Assembly: GCF_003991405.1 (NCBI RefSeq)
Contig: NZ_RPEN01000159.1
Span: forward strand, 496,001 to 560,000
Length of the DNA stretch: 64,000 nt
Direction: 5' to 3'
Source of the DNA: Pseudorhodobacter sp. E13
Lineage (GTDB): Bacteria; Pseudomonadota; Alphaproteobacteria; Rhodobacterales; Rhodobacteraceae
The notes under the pieces were generated by a model. That model did no database searches and had not been told where the DNA came from. It worked only from the letters and a program-made list of their open reading frames with translations. Positions 7,485 through 17,662 of the stretch are shown one piece after another. A program made the position numbers and the translations under genes. The stretch's first letter is position 1; each line of letters begins with the position of its first letter.

Positions 7485-10400
7485 TCCTTTTCAAAGAAAA
7501 TCCCCAGACCAGCCTCGCCATCTGCCGCGACCGAACCACGCACCGTCACGTTCTTTTTCAGATCAAGGTTCAGGTTGATCTGGCTGCGACCATCCTGATC
7601 CACCTCCACCTCGGAATAGACCCGTTTGGACAGGTATTTCCCGGCTTTCAATGAGATGTTTCCTTCGGAATCCGTTGAAAAATCAAGATCATCCAAGCCA
7701 AAGCCACTGCGCAATTTGCTGACGATACCTTCCCCGCCCTTGCCTGCCAAAGTCGCCACCGCCGAGGCAAGCTGTGCCGCTTGCAAGGGCGAAATCTGGT
7801 CCAGCCCCTGCCCGAACAGCAGTTGCGCCAAGACCTCCTCTTGCGGCAGGTCCGGCACGGATTGGAAGGTGATCTCGGGCTCATCCGCGCGGCCTTCGAT
7901 CACGACCGAGGTGGTGACATCATCGCCTTCGTTGATGGCCACAATGTTGATATAAGGGATCAGATCACCTTGCAGCACCACGCTGGCTGTATCCAGATCA
8001 AGCCGCTTGCCCAGAATATCCAACCGCCCCCGGATCAGATCAAACCCACCGCTGGGGATGACGTTATCCGTGGTGCCGCGCAATTGCACGCTGCCGCCCA
8101 GTTCCGCATCAATGCCACGCCCCCGGATGAAAATCCGCGACGGTGCGCTGATGGTCAGATCAAGCCCAAAGGGGCGCGCGGCGGCCCCCTGCGACGCCCC
8201 GGTGCCCAAGTCGATCAGCCCTGCCTTGTAGCGCGTGGCCTTGACGGCAGCGGGTTCATTCTTGTGTTTCAGACCGGGAAGCGAGCCGAGGGCCGCAAAG
8301 CCCGTCGTTGGCACCTGAATCTCTGCTTCGCGGATACTGATCGCGCCCGAGATGCTGGCCCCCCCTTGCAACGGCCCTTGCACCACGACATTGCCACCCA
8401 GATTGACCTCATAGAGATCGGGGTCTTTCAGGATGCCATCGGTCAGGCCCACCCGCAGATCGGCCACATTCGGCGCGGCAAGCCCGATGCTGCCATCAAC
8501 CGTCATGCGCCCCCCTGTGCTGGGAGAGGCCGCGACCGATAGTTGCACCGCATTGCCACCCAGATTTGCGGTTGCTTGCAGGTCTTGCAGACCAAAGGGC
8601 AGGTTTGGCGCCGACAAACGGCCTTGCGACAATGATGCGCTGCCCGCAAGTGACGACAAAGCCAGCGGCCCGTTCAACCGCAGGTCAAAGGCGGTTTGCC
8701 CCGATACCGAACGCGGGCTGATGAACGCATTGGCCAGTTCAGCCCGTGCTGTGCCGCGAATGGCCAGATTGGCCGAATTGAAACTGGGGGCGATGCGGCC
8801 CGAAACGCTTGCATCAATGCCACCCGGTCCGGTGCCTGCCAGATCCAGCACCACCCCGTTGCCATCTTCGACCGCCGAACCCGCTACAGTCAGCCGCCCC
8901 GGAAAATCCGGGGCCAGCAGCGCAAGATTGGCCAGCGTTGCCTCTAGCTGAAGGCGGCGCTGATCGTCGGTGACGCTGCCCCTTGCGGCCAGCGTGACCT
9001 GCGGGTTTGACAGGGTCAGGGTTTCAATCTCGATCCGGCGGCCTTTGAAATTGGCGGCCCCGGCAAGACGCGATTGCCCGGCCAGCACGCGGTCTGCCTC
9101 GGCCACGCCAAGGGCAAGGCCGGTCCCAAGGCCCGACACCTCTACCCGCCCGGCATCAACCGTGCCTTTGAACGTGGCCTCGGCCGAAAGCGCGCCGCGA
9201 TAGCCCGGCCCCAAAGGCGCGATGCTTGGCAAGGCAACATCCAGCGCAAGGTCAGACCCTGCGGGCGCGTAAAAGCCTGTCACCTCACCCGCGATCTGCT
9301 GGTTGTTGATCGTGGCTTTGGTGATATCGAACCGCCCATCGTTCAGCCCGACATCCACCGACAGCCGGCTTTGCCCTGCGGTCAAGGCATCCACCTGTTT
9401 TTGCCCGATGCGCAACCCATCGGCCAAACCATCCAAGGTGATCCGCCCCTGCGCCGGGGTGCCGGAAAAGCTGGCATCGGCATTCAGGCTGCCACTATAT
9501 TGCGCGCCCAGCGCCGACAGATCGGCAAATTGCAGCTTGCCTTTCAGGTCACTGCCATCGCTGGCCAGTTTGCCCGATGCGTTGACCCGCAAATCCTGCG
9601 CGGTCACATTCAGGCTGCGCAGAAAGGTGCCCTTGGTCGACCGCCCCGCCGCAAAGTCGATTTCAGAGCCGCCTTGAAGCAGGTTATCAACCTCTGCGAT
9701 GCCGACCCGGATATCGGTGCCGCTGACCTTGCCAACCGCGTCAAACTCCCCGCCAAGGGGCACGGCTTGCCCGCTGATGCGAAAGGCCGCGGCGCCGCCA
9801 ATCTCGCGCCCTGCCAGATCGGACAGGCGGGACAGATCGTCATAGCGGGCATCGACGCTGCCTTTCAGCCGGAAGCCGCTTTCCAGATCGCCAAACCGCA
9901 CCGAAGCAACGATGTCATAGCCTTCTTCGCGCAGGGTCAGGCGGCCAATGCGAAAGCCAAGCCCGCCTTGCTGCCAGTCAAACACCATGCGGCCATCCAG
10001 CGAACTGCCCAAAGCGCGGGCCAGCGCCGGGTCGGCCAAGGCCACCTCTTGCGCATCAAAGACCAGTGTGCCGCCGACAATCGGGCCGCCGCTGCCTGCG
10101 CGGCGGTTGATCCGGCCAGACCCGGAAATCCGCGCTTGCCCCAAGGCCACATCATCGCGCTGCAACCCGGTCAGGTTTACCGCCCCCGACCAGCCATCGC
10201 CTTGCGCGGCATCAAAAGACAACCGCAGATCGGCAGAGGAGACACGGGTTTCCACCTCTCCGGCGATGGGCAACAGCACGGGCGCGCCATCGGCAAAGCC
10301 CAGCCTGCCCACCAGCGACAGCTTTTGCGGCAGGCCATCGGCGGCAATCATGGCCGACCCGTCCAGCCGAATGGCGCGGGTGTCCAGCGTCAGCGCGGTC

Positions 10401-11317
10401 AGGTCCAGCCGCCCCAGATTGCTGCGCGCGCCTTCCACTTCCAGCCGGACCTCGGTGCCAAAGAAGGCCGCATATTCGGGCAGAAACAGCGGGGCCACAT
10501 CGCCATTGATCGCAGCACGAAAGCCTTGGCCGCCATCGTCTTGCCCGGTCAGCGTCAGACTGCCTTGCAGCCGTTCTTCGCCATCGGTGCGCAAATCCAG
10601 ATCCGCCGTAAAATCGTCCAGCGGCCCTGCGCCCGCGATTCTCAGCGCGACAGACGGCGTCCCCGGCAGGCCGAGCAGCGTGGCGCCAATGCCGCCTTCG
10701 GCCTCGGCCAGATCCAGATCAACCGACAGTTCGCGCGTTGCATTGGCATAGGCCACTTTCAGCGACAGGCTGGCATCCGGCCCCGCATCGGTGCGTAGCA
10801 AGGTCAGCTCTGCGTTGCCCTGCCCACCATCCAGCACGGCAGCGGCCTCCAGCGAGCCTTCGAACGCTTGCCCCAGGATTTCCGCGCCCAGCGCAATCCG
10901 CTTGGCCGACAGCTTTTCAATCGTCACCGAAACGGGCAATTCCGGCAGGCTAAAACCGGACGCCTCGGGGGCCACAACGGCATTGGGGTCGGGCACGGGC
11001 TTGCGCGCGACGATCACCTCGTCGGCGACAAGTTCATTCACGCTGACCACCCCGCGCAGCAGCGAGGCGCGGCTCCAATCCAGCACAACGCCGTTCAACG
11101 TCAGCCAGACACCTTCGGTATCGGCGATGGTCAGGCTTTCGATCTGTGCTTGCGATGAAAACGCACCGCTAAACCCCGTCACCGTCACCTGCCGCCCGGC
11201 AGAGGACAGGTTATCCTCCAGAAAGGCGGTCAGGGTGTCACGGTCATCCGACTGCGCAAAGGCCAGAACCGGCAGCAGCAGAAAAACGAAAAGGGTGCGC
11301 CAAAAATTCTGCATCAA
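7478..11317 (-). CDS. tamB: Translocation and assembly module protein TamB
   Basis: 1279 residues, signal peptide at the N-terminus (MMQNFWRTLFVFLLLPVLAFAQ), then a very long repetitive beta-strand sequence and a C-terminal TamB (DUF490) domain covering roughly the last 330 residues (PFGLDLTISAPSRIFIRGRG, LQGDLIPYINI). TamB is an inner-membrane-anchored, periplasm-spanning beta-groove protein of the AsmA-like/VPS13-like class that works with TamA in outer-membrane protein assembly and probably phospholipid transport. Its start overlaps the tamA stop by 4 bp (ATGA), so the pair is coupled. Length is normal for the family. Confidence 0.93.
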   Translation of the reverse strand: MMQNFWRTLFVFLLLPVLAFAQSDDRDTLTAFLEDNLSSAGRQVTVTGFSGAFSSQAQIESLTIADTEGVWLTLNGVVLDWSRASLLRGVVSVNELVADEVIVARKPVPDPNAVVAPEASGFSLPELPVSVTIEKLSAKRIALGAEILGQAFEGSLEAAAVLDGGQGNAELTLLRTDAGPDASLSLKVAYANATRELSVDLDLAEAEGGIGATLLGLPGTPSVALRIAGAGPLDDFTADLDLRTDGEERLQGSLTLTGQDDGGQGFRAAINGDVAPLFLPEYAAFFGTEVRLEVEGARSNLGRLDLTALTLDTRAIRLDGSAMIAADGLPQKLSLVGRLGFADGAPVLLPIAGEVETRVSSADLRLSFDAAQGDGWSGAVNLTGLQRDDVALGQARISGSGRINRRAGSGGPIVGGTLVFDAQEVALADPALARALGSSLDGRMVFDWQQGGLGFRIGRLTLREEGYDIVASVRFGDLESGFRLKGSVDARYDDLSRLSDLAGREIGGAAAFRISGQAVPLGGEFDAVGKVSGTDIRVGIAEVDNLLQGGSEIDFAAGRSTKGTFLRSLNVTAQDLRVNASGKLASDGSDLKGKLQFADLSALGAQYSGSLNADASFSGTPAQGRITLDGLADGLRIGQKQVDALTAGQSRLSVDVGLNDGRFDITKATINNQQIAGEVTGFYAPAGSDLALDVALPSIAPLGPGYRGALSAEATFKGTVDAGRVEVSGLGTGLALGVAEADRVLAGQSRLAGAANFKGRRIEIETLTLSNPQVTLAARGSVTDDQRRLQLEATLANLALLAPDFPGRLTVAGSAVEDGNGVVLDLAGTGPGGIDASVSGRIAPSFNSANLAIRGTARAELANAFISPRSVSGQTAFDLRLNGPLALSSLAGSASLSQGRLSAPNLPFGLQDLQATANLGGNAVQLSVAASPSTGGRMTVDGSIGLAAPNVADLRVGLTDGILKDPDLYEVNLGGNVVVQGPLQGGASISGAISIREAEIQVPTTGFAALGSLPGLKHKNEPAAVKATRYKAGLIDLGTGASQGAAARPFGLDLTISAPSRIFIRGRGIDAELGGSVQLRGTTDNVIPSGGFDLIRGRLDILGKRLDLDTASVVLQGDLIPYINIVAINEGDDVTTSVVIEGRADEPEITFQSVPDLPQEEVLAQLLFGQGLDQISPLQAAQLASAVATLAGKGGEGIVSKLRSGFGLDDLDFSTDSEGNISLKAGKYLSKRVYSEVEVDQDGRSQINLNLDLKKNVTVRGSVAADGEAGLGIFFEKDY

Positions 11318-13125
11318 AATGCCTGTCCAATACCAACGTAAACCTGTGGGCTGCCACTGCCGCCCGAGATCGGCGCGCCGATATCAAGGCGGATCGGGCC
11401 GAACCCGGTGGCGTAGCGAATACCAAAGCCCGCGCCTGCATGGCTGGCCGTTTGCCCGCCGAACAAACCATCGCTGGCGATCTGCCCGAAATCGGCAAAG
11501 CCGACGATGCCGATGGTCGGCGTCACCTTGGCCCGCAACTCGATCGAGGCACCAAGGAACCCGGTGCCGCCGGTGCTGTCGCCCGTGGTCGGATCGGTAA
11601 AGCTGAGCGATTGATAGCTGTGCCCCCGCACCGTGCCGCCACCGCCCGAGTAATACAGATACTCCGGCGGCAAGCTGGTGGCATCGCCGCCAAAGCTGCC
11701 TTTGGCCTGAAACCGTCCGGCAATGGTAAAGCGGTCATCCTCGCCAAAGCCGCGATAGGCGCGGGCATCCAGTTCCAGTTTTGTGCCGGAATCGGTAGAG
11801 CCAAAGCCAAGGAAAGGCGCGATTTCGGCGTCGATGTAAAAGCCCTGCGTGGCGTCAGTTTTGGAATTCCGCTTGTCCCAGTTCACGCCCACCGGCAGCG
11901 ACAGGATACGGAAATCGACGCTGCCACCGGTGGTATAATCCACATTATACTGCGCGTATTCCAACCCGACCCGCGCCGTCATCTCGCGCGAGACATAATG
12001 GGTAAAGCCCAGACCGAATTCCGCGAAATCCTGCACATAATCGTCTTCATCCTCATGCCCGAAGCGCAGAAAGGACGTGGCGGTGGTATCGGCGCTAAGG
12101 GTCGCGGGACGATCCAGCGTGAAGCCAAGTGCATAATCGACACCGCTGTTCTGCGCGCCGAGTTGGGCAATCTCGCCTTCGACCTTGAAGCGTTCACCGC
12201 CGCCAAACAGGTTGCGATGCAGCCAATAGCCGCTGACCTTCGCACCTTCAGAGCTGGCAACCTCTAGCCCGAAGCTGAAGCGACGGGGTTTTTCCTCGAC
12301 CAGTTTGGCGGTGATGCCCAACAAGTCGGGCGCAGTGATCTGCTCATCCTCGACCAAGGCGACAGAGCGGAAAATCCCGGTGCGGCGCAAACGCTCTTCG
12401 GCGTCCTCCAGTTCGGCGGGGCTGAATTGTTCGCCTTCGGGCAGGCCAGCGATCTTGATGATGCGGCGCAGTTCCATACGGTCATGCCCGGTGACAGACA
12501 GCGGGCCAAAGCGCAGGCGCGGCCCGGCAGAAACAGTCAGTGCCGCCGACAAGGTGGCAGCGCGGTGGTCGGCCGTGACGTCTTGCCCCGTCACATCGGC
12601 CTTGGCATGGCCCACCTTGCGCCACCCCGTCACAGCCGCCGAGGCCGCGCCCGAGATGACATCGCTTTCCGCAGCAGCCCCAACGCGGTAGCCTTCGGGC
12701 AGCTCTGTGCCCGCAGCCAGCGGGGCGATGGCGGCTTTGGAAAAGGTGAACACCGGGCCGGGATCAACCGTTACCGTAATCACGCCCACGCTTTGCGGCG
12801 CGTCCAGCGGCGGAATGGAGGCAGCCTCGCGCCCGTCGATCCGAATGTTCACAACCCCGGAATAGCGGCCCGTGGCATATAGCGCGCCGACGATCCGGCC
12901 ATATTCGGCCCGCGCGGCAGCGAACAGGTCTTGCGGGTCGGTGGTGCCTTCGGCTTGGGTGGCCAGCAGAACAGAGGCCGCACGCACAGCGGCGATCACA
13001 TCTTCATCCCCGCCAGCAACATTGAAATCAATGCGTTCGAGCGCTTTGGCAGGCAGCACATTCGATATCTCGACACCGATCAGCAGCGCCGCGACACCAA
13101 CAGCTTTCAAGCCTTTTTTCAGCAT
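11314..13125 (-). CDS. tamA: Outer-membrane assembly protein TamA (Omp85 family)
   Basis: 603 residues: signal peptide, N-terminal POTRA repeats (to about residue 270; for example the RLRFGPLSVTGHDRM segment beginning a POTRA) and a C-terminal 16-stranded barrel with the L6 loop motif GTVRGHSYQSL and a terminal phenylalanine (IGQAF). Omp85 members of this size beside tamB are TamA. Encoded immediately upstream of tamB with a 4-bp overlap. The 146 bp upstream, shared with the divergent peroxidase gene, must hold its promoter. Confidence 0.93.
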   Translation of the reverse strand: MLKKGLKAVGVAALLIGVEISNVLPAKALERIDFNVAGGDEDVIAAVRAASVLLATQAEGTTDPQDLFAAARAEYGRIVGALYATGRYSGVVNIRIDGREAASIPPLDAPQSVGVITVTVDPGPVFTFSKAAIAPLAAGTELPEGYRVGAAAESDVISGAASAAVTGWRKVGHAKADVTGQDVTADHRAATLSAALTVSAGPRLRFGPLSVTGHDRMELRRIIKIAGLPEGEQFSPAELEDAEERLRRTGIFRSVALVEDEQITAPDLLGITAKLVEEKPRRFSFGLEVASSEGAKVSGYWLHRNLFGGGERFKVEGEIAQLGAQNSGVDYALGFTLDRPATLSADTTATSFLRFGHEDEDDYVQDFAEFGLGFTHYVSREMTARVGLEYAQYNVDYTTGGSVDFRILSLPVGVNWDKRNSKTDATQGFYIDAEIAPFLGFGSTDSGTKLELDARAYRGFGEDDRFTIAGRFQAKGSFGGDATSLPPEYLYYSGGGGTVRGHSYQSLSFTDPTTGDSTGGTGFLGASIELRAKVTPTIGIVGFADFGQIASDGLFGGQTASHAGAGFGIRYATGFGPIRLDIGAPISGGSGSPQVYVGIGQAF

Positions 13126-13271
13126 TCTCGTCCTCGCCTCTTTTCTTCTTGTTTTTCCCTACATCTATGACATTTCAATAGCGAATACACAACGGGACGT
13201 TATTGTGTGTCCTGTGACATAGGCAGGTTCAGGCCATTTCTGCCACAGCCATTCAGGGACAAGAACGCCTC

Positions 13272-14618
13272 ATGCGCGCACCGATGAAAATGAAGCTACC
13301 CTCACCAGCGCTCGCCATGCTGATTTCCGTCATGGCAGCGCCCGTTTATGCGGAAAATCGCCCCATTCCGCTGCAAGACAGCGATTTCCGTGCGCATAGC
13401 GCGGCGGAAACCCGGCTGGGGCAATTGCTGTTCTGGGATGCCGAATTGTCGGGAAACCGAAACATTTCGTGTGGAACCTGCCATCACCCTAGATTTGGGA
13501 CAAGTGACGGGGTGTCTTTATCGCTGGGTGAAGGGGGGGTCGGGCTGGGGCCTGCACGAAAAAGTGACCCGGAAAACCTGCCCGAACAGCGGATTCCGCG
13601 CAATGCGCCTGCCCTTTTCAATCTGGGCGTGCTGAACCTGACCACGATTTTCCACGATGGCCGGATTGAGGCGGACGCCACCCGCGCCAACGGTTTCCGC
13701 ACCCCGCTGGAGGATGAGATGGTCAGCGGCTTCGCCTCGTTGCTGTCGGCGCAAAGCATGTTCCCGGTGCTGTCGCCCGATGAAATGGCCGGGCATTATT
13801 CGGAAAACGAGATTGCCAAGGCGGTGCGCACCGGGCAGTTGACCGGGCCGGATGGCGCGTGGGAACGGATCGCCGCACGGGTCGCCGCGATACCGGAGTA
13901 TCAGGCACAATTCGCGGCCGTCTACCCCGAGATCGGGCAAGGCCGCCCCATCCATTTCACCGATATTTCCAACGCGATTGCGGCATTTATCAGCGCCGAG
14001 TGGCGGTCTGACAGCGCGCCCTTTGATGCCTGGCTGCGCGATGAGGCCCCTTTGCCGCCGCTGGCCGCCGACGGGGCCGCGCTGTTTTATGGCAAGGCGC
14101 AGTGCAGCACGTGCCATTCCGGGCCGCTGCTGACGGATCAGGGCTTTCACGCCATGGGCAGCCCGCAGCTTGGCCCCGGCAAAACCGAACGCTTTGAAAC
14201 CAACCAGCGTGATATTGGCCGGATGCGCGTGACCAACCGGGCCGAGGATGCCTATGCGTTCCGCACGCCCTCGTTGCGCAACATCACGGCCACCGCGCCT
14301 TATGGGCATGCGGGGGGGCACAGCGATTTGCGGGCCTTTGTGGAATATCACGCCGCCCCGGCGCAGGGGTTGAAAACCTATCAGCCGCAAGCGATTTTGG
14401 CCGAATTTGCCGCCGCCAAGCCCGATTGGGCGCTGGCCGGTGACAGTGCCGAAACGCAAGCGATCACCGCCGCCATCCGCACCCCGGATGTGGCGCTTTC
14501 CGCCTATGAAATCACCGCCATTCTGGCCTTTCTGGAGACGCTGACCGACCCCACGGCAATCGCCGGGCGGCTGGGTATTCCCGATAGGGTGCCCAGCGGT
14601 TTGCCGATTGATCGCTAA
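13272..14618 (+). CDS. Periplasmic di-heme cytochrome c peroxidase / MauG family
   Basis: 448 residues with a signal peptide (hydrophobic segment ending AAPVYA) and two c-type heme motifs, CGTCH at residue 67 and CSTCH at residue 278. The spacing and motifs such as FHAMG and TPSLRNITATAPYGHAG after the second heme are typical of bacterial di-heme peroxidases, which reduce hydrogen peroxide in the periplasm or, in MauG-like members, oxidise a protein partner. Starts at 13272 or 13284 are possible. The gene converges on a secreted FG-GAP/ASPIC protein with only 3 bp between, a hint but not proof of a shared process. Confidence 0.9.
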   Translation: MRAPMKMKLPSPALAMLISVMAAPVYAENRPIPLQDSDFRAHSAAETRLGQLLFWDAELSGNRNISCGTCHHPRFGTSDGVSLSLGEGGVGLGPARKSDPENLPEQRIPRNAPALFNLGVLNLTTIFHDGRIEADATRANGFRTPLEDEMVSGFASLLSAQSMFPVLSPDEMAGHYSENEIAKAVRTGQLTGPDGAWERIAARVAAIPEYQAQFAAVYPEIGQGRPIHFTDISNAIAAFISAEWRSDSAPFDAWLRDEAPLPPLAADGAALFYGKAQCSTCHSGPLLTDQGFHAMGSPQLGPGKTERFETNQRDIGRMRVTNRAEDAYAFRTPSLRNITATAPYGHAGGHSDLRAFVEYHAAPAQGLKTYQPQAILAEFAAAKPDWALAGDSAETQAITAAIRTPDVALSAYEITAILAFLETLTDPTAIAGRLGIPDRVPSGLPIDR

Positions 14619-14621
14619 GGC

Positions 14622-16160
14622 CTAATCCATCCGGCCCGCTGGCCCAAAGGTGACATGCTGTCCGGCCGCCACCGCAACCCATTCACCGGGGGCTTGGCCC
14701 GGCCAGATCACCCGCAGCTCTGCCTGTGTCGCTGCGTCCAAGCCGAAATGCAGCGGCACCGCTTGGCCCGACACATGGCCGCCGCCCACCGTGACCTCAC
14801 GGGCTTGCACCCGCCCATCCGTGCGCAATTCGACCCAAGCACCAACGCCCATGCTGTTGCCGCCCTGCCCGCGCAACGCAACCGTCAGCCAATTGCCCGA
14901 CTCTGGCGTTTGGTTTTCCCAGATTTCAATCGGCACACGGCGGTTGACCACAACGATATCCAGCCGCCCATCCGCATTCAGATCAACCAGCCCTGCCCCG
15001 CGTGACCGTTCCATCGTGGCCACGCCGGCCTCCTGCCCTTTTTCGACGAAACTGCCATCGGCGGCCTGCATCAGCAGGTTATTGGGGTCATGCATCGCGT
15101 TCGATGGCATCTGATCCACATTGCCTTTGGCGATGAACAGATCATCCCGCCCGTCATTGTCGATATCACCGAATTCGGCGTGCCAGCCGGTGCTGGGCCG
15201 CCCATCATCGCCGATATAGGGCCGATGCGCATAGGTTCCCAAGGCAAAGGGCGCGTTTTCCAGCCGCCCCCCGCCGCGATTGATCTGAAGCAACTGGTCG
15301 CCCATCGAGGTCATCATCACCTCGGGCAGGCCGTCGCCCGTGATGTCGCGGCTGGCAATGCCCATACCCCAAAGCGAAAACCGAGGCCATTCCGCCTCGG
15401 CATAGGGGGCAAGCGGGGAAAGGCGCCACATCTCCTCATAGCCGCCGCGCACATAGTAATGCCGGTCGTTGGAAATGCGCAGATCGGCGGTGCCGTTGCG
15501 TTGCCAATCGGAGAACAGCATCGACAGCGCGCAGTAACCGGGGGAAAGCGGGATTTCCGGGCCATAGCCCCCGTTGGGCGCGGGGCGGTAAAGGCTGTTG
15601 CTATCGCAGGCTTCGAACGGGCCATCGGCGCGGGCGCGGTCAACATAATGCCCGATGGCAAGCGTGGGCCAGCTTTGCCCCGACTCCCATGTGGCGGTGA
15701 AGGCGGTGGACCAACGATCCGCCGTTTCCAGCCCCCAGATCGCGGTTGCATCCTGAAACTGGCAATCGGGCAGGCCCTTTAGAAAGCGGTCCGGCCCGAC
15801 GCGCAGCACCGCAAGGTCCAACAGGCCATCGCCATCAATATCCAAAGGATAGGCCCCCGTGACACCGGTGATCGGCGCAAGAGTTCCTGCGTCAAAGGAA
15901 ATGGCACCCCCCGGCGCAGTGGTGTTGACCAGAAGTTCGGCCTTATTCTCGCCCCCTGCTACGAAGATATCGGGGCGGGCATCGGCGTTGCAGTCAAACA
16001 AGGCCACCCCGCCGCCGACAAAATGCTCCCACCCGCCGGCATAGACGGGCTGCACCGGAAGCGCGGCGGAACGATTCACAAACACCGGGTCGGCCAAAGC
16101 GGTTTCGGGCAAAACGGAGGCCGCCAGCGGCAGCAGCACCATAATCAACGGTATTTTCAT
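14622..16160 (-). CDS. Secreted FG-GAP/VCBS repeat protein with C-terminal ASPIC/UnbV domain (CRTAC1-like)
   Basis: 512 residues with a signal peptide ending ETALA. At least five calcium-binding FG-GAP/VCBS loops are visible (FDCNADARPDI, DIDGDGLLDL, DITGDGLPEV, DIDNDGRDDL, DLNADGRLDI), spread over residues 50-400, as in a beta-propeller. The last ~110 residues (NWLTVALRGQGGNSMGVGAWV and onward) match the ASPIC/UnbV domain. Such proteins are exported; functions are mostly unknown. The start overlaps the upstream ROK gene by 4 bp (ATGA), so the regulator and this protein are coupled, which is unusual. Confidence 0.85.
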   Translation of the reverse strand: MKIPLIMVLLPLAASVLPETALADPVFVNRSAALPVQPVYAGGWEHFVGGGVALFDCNADARPDIFVAGGENKAELLVNTTAPGGAISFDAGTLAPITGVTGAYPLDIDGDGLLDLAVLRVGPDRFLKGLPDCQFQDATAIWGLETADRWSTAFTATWESGQSWPTLAIGHYVDRARADGPFEACDSNSLYRPAPNGGYGPEIPLSPGYCALSMLFSDWQRNGTADLRISNDRHYYVRGGYEEMWRLSPLAPYAEAEWPRFSLWGMGIASRDITGDGLPEVMMTSMGDQLLQINRGGGRLENAPFALGTYAHRPYIGDDGRPSTGWHAEFGDIDNDGRDDLFIAKGNVDQMPSNAMHDPNNLLMQAADGSFVEKGQEAGVATMERSRGAGLVDLNADGRLDIVVVNRRVPIEIWENQTPESGNWLTVALRGQGGNSMGVGAWVELRTDGRVQAREVTVGGGHVSGQAVPLHFGLDAATQAELRVIWPGQAPGEWVAVAAGQHVTFGPAGRMD

Positions 16161-17446
16161 TGCGCCGCCACCTCACGCGATGCCGAGTCGCGGCCAGCGG
16201 CCATCAAATCCTCGGTCAAGGCAGACAGCGCCAAGGCCGCCGCCCCTTGCGCCCACAGCATATCGCCCCAGGCGTGAATTTCGATCGGGGGGCGCGGGCG
16301 GCCTGTGGCGATGGCAAGGTTTTCCATCTCGGCCAGCGTATCGGCAGCATAAAGGTAATCAAACCGCATCCGCTCCCCGCTTAGAATGATCAGCGACGGG
16401 TCAAACAGGTTGACGACATTCGACAGGCCCACCGCCAGATAGCGACCCGCCCGCCGAAAGATCGACCGGGCCGAGGCATTGCCCGCCTTGGCATGATCAT
16501 AAAGGCTTTCCAGCAGGATGTTGATGGATTGCCCGTCCTTGCCCATCCAGTTCAGCGCGGTCGTCGCCTCACGCGCCAAGGCGTAATCAGCGACATAAGC
16601 CTCCAGACAGCCGCGCTGCCCACAGCGGCACAAGGCACCATCAAGCTGCACCTTGGTATGGCCCAGTTCCATCCCCAAACCATGCGCACCGCGATAGATG
16701 CGGTGGTTCACCACCAACCCCATGCCAACGCCATGCTCTATCGTCACCACGGCGAAATCCGACAGGCGGCGGCCTACGCCGAACCACAGTTCAGCCAGCG
16801 TCACCAGATTGGCATCGTTATCGACATGCACGGGAATGCCCAGATGCGCCCCCGCAATCGCGGCCAGTCCGACATTGCGGTCCATCATCACCGAGGACCA
16901 CAGCACCGTGCCGCTTTGCTGGTCGACAAATCCGGGCAGGCCAAGCCCAAGGCCCGACAATTCCTTGCGCCCGATCCCTGCCTTGGCACAAACCTTGTCC
17001 AGCAGGTTTTCCATCGCAGCCAACATCTGCGGCAAGGTCATCGCAAGGGGTTTACGCTCCACCACCTCATTGGCGATCAGGTTGCCCGCAAAATCGACGA
17101 TCACGGCGGTATGCTCACGGTCTGACAGCTTGATCCCCGCGACGCGATGCGCCTCGGCGCGCACGCCAAGGGCCACGGCGGGGCGGCCCCGGCTTGCCTC
17201 GCCCTCACGGGTGGCGGCGACTTCTTCGATCAACCCGGCCTCGATCAGTTCCGAAACGCCCATCGTCACCGAGGCCGGGCTGACCGCCAGATCCTTGGCC
17301 ACCTGCACCCGCGCAATCATCCCCGCCGCGCGCACGCGTTCGAAAATCTGTTGCCGCAAGGGACGCAACGAATCGGACAGGGGAGGGATGAGCGGGCCGC
17401 AACCGGCCACAGCGTTCGATGCAGGGTCATTGTGCATCTGCGGCAT
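16157..17446 (-). CDS. ROK family transcriptional regulator (XylR/NagC type)
   Basis: 429 residues: an N-terminal winged-helix region (about residues 28-75, with AKDLAVSPASVTMGVSELIEAG) and a ROK sugar-kinase-like domain with VDNDANLVTLAELWFG and the zinc motif CRCGQRGCLEAY. GGAG lies 10 bases upstream of the ATG at 17446. ROK repressors bind sugars and control sugar-uptake operons; this one is divergent from xylF with 216 bp between, so xylose-responsive control of xylFHGB is the natural inference. It is also coupled to the FG-GAP gene downstream. Confidence 0.88.
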   Translation of the reverse strand: MPQMHNDPASNAVAGCGPLIPPLSDSLRPLRQQIFERVRAAGMIARVQVAKDLAVSPASVTMGVSELIEAGLIEEVAATREGEASRGRPAVALGVRAEAHRVAGIKLSDREHTAVIVDFAGNLIANEVVERKPLAMTLPQMLAAMENLLDKVCAKAGIGRKELSGLGLGLPGFVDQQSGTVLWSSVMMDRNVGLAAIAGAHLGIPVHVDNDANLVTLAELWFGVGRRLSDFAVVTIEHGVGMGLVVNHRIYRGAHGLGMELGHTKVQLDGALCRCGQRGCLEAYVADYALAREATTALNWMGKDGQSINILLESLYDHAKAGNASARSIFRRAGRYLAVGLSNVVNLFDPSLIILSGERMRFDYLYAADTLAEMENLAIATGRPRPPIEIHAWGDMLWAQGAAALALSALTEDLMAAGRDSASREVAAQ

Positions 17447-17662
17447 TATTTATTCACTCCAAAAACTAAAAACCGCCTGATTTCTTGCTGTTTTGCGCAA
17501 ACCATGCCGCAGAGCAGCGAAAACAGGCGGTGATCTTCGTTGATTTCCATAGTGACCGTTATTTTTATTTTGACAACTGAAATTATTATCGCCATTTTCT
17601 GCCCGTGCCGACAAACTCGTCGGACTGGCCCGCAAAGGGTCGTTTCCACAGGGAGGAATACA
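17447..17662 (+). promoter_or_regulatory. Divergent control region between the ROK regulator and xylF
   Basis: AT-rich for this genome. A TTGACA hexamer occurs at 17570-17575 with only a poor -10 (CATTTT) 17 bases later. An imperfect AT-rich inverted repeat surrounds it, centred near 17572 (TTATTTT...AAATTATTA), and is the best candidate for ROK regulator binding. GGGAGG at 17651 is the xylF ribosome binding site. Confidence 0.45.

Noticed and set aside
9074-10798. Long open frame on the plus strand opposite tamB (574 codons)
   Set aside because: Composition dominated by Arg, Gly and Pro as expected from a shadow of tamB; no domain seen.
17540-17662. Upstream extension of xylF
   Set aside because: Would place the clear signal peptide in the middle of the protein; GGGAGG marks the later ATG.
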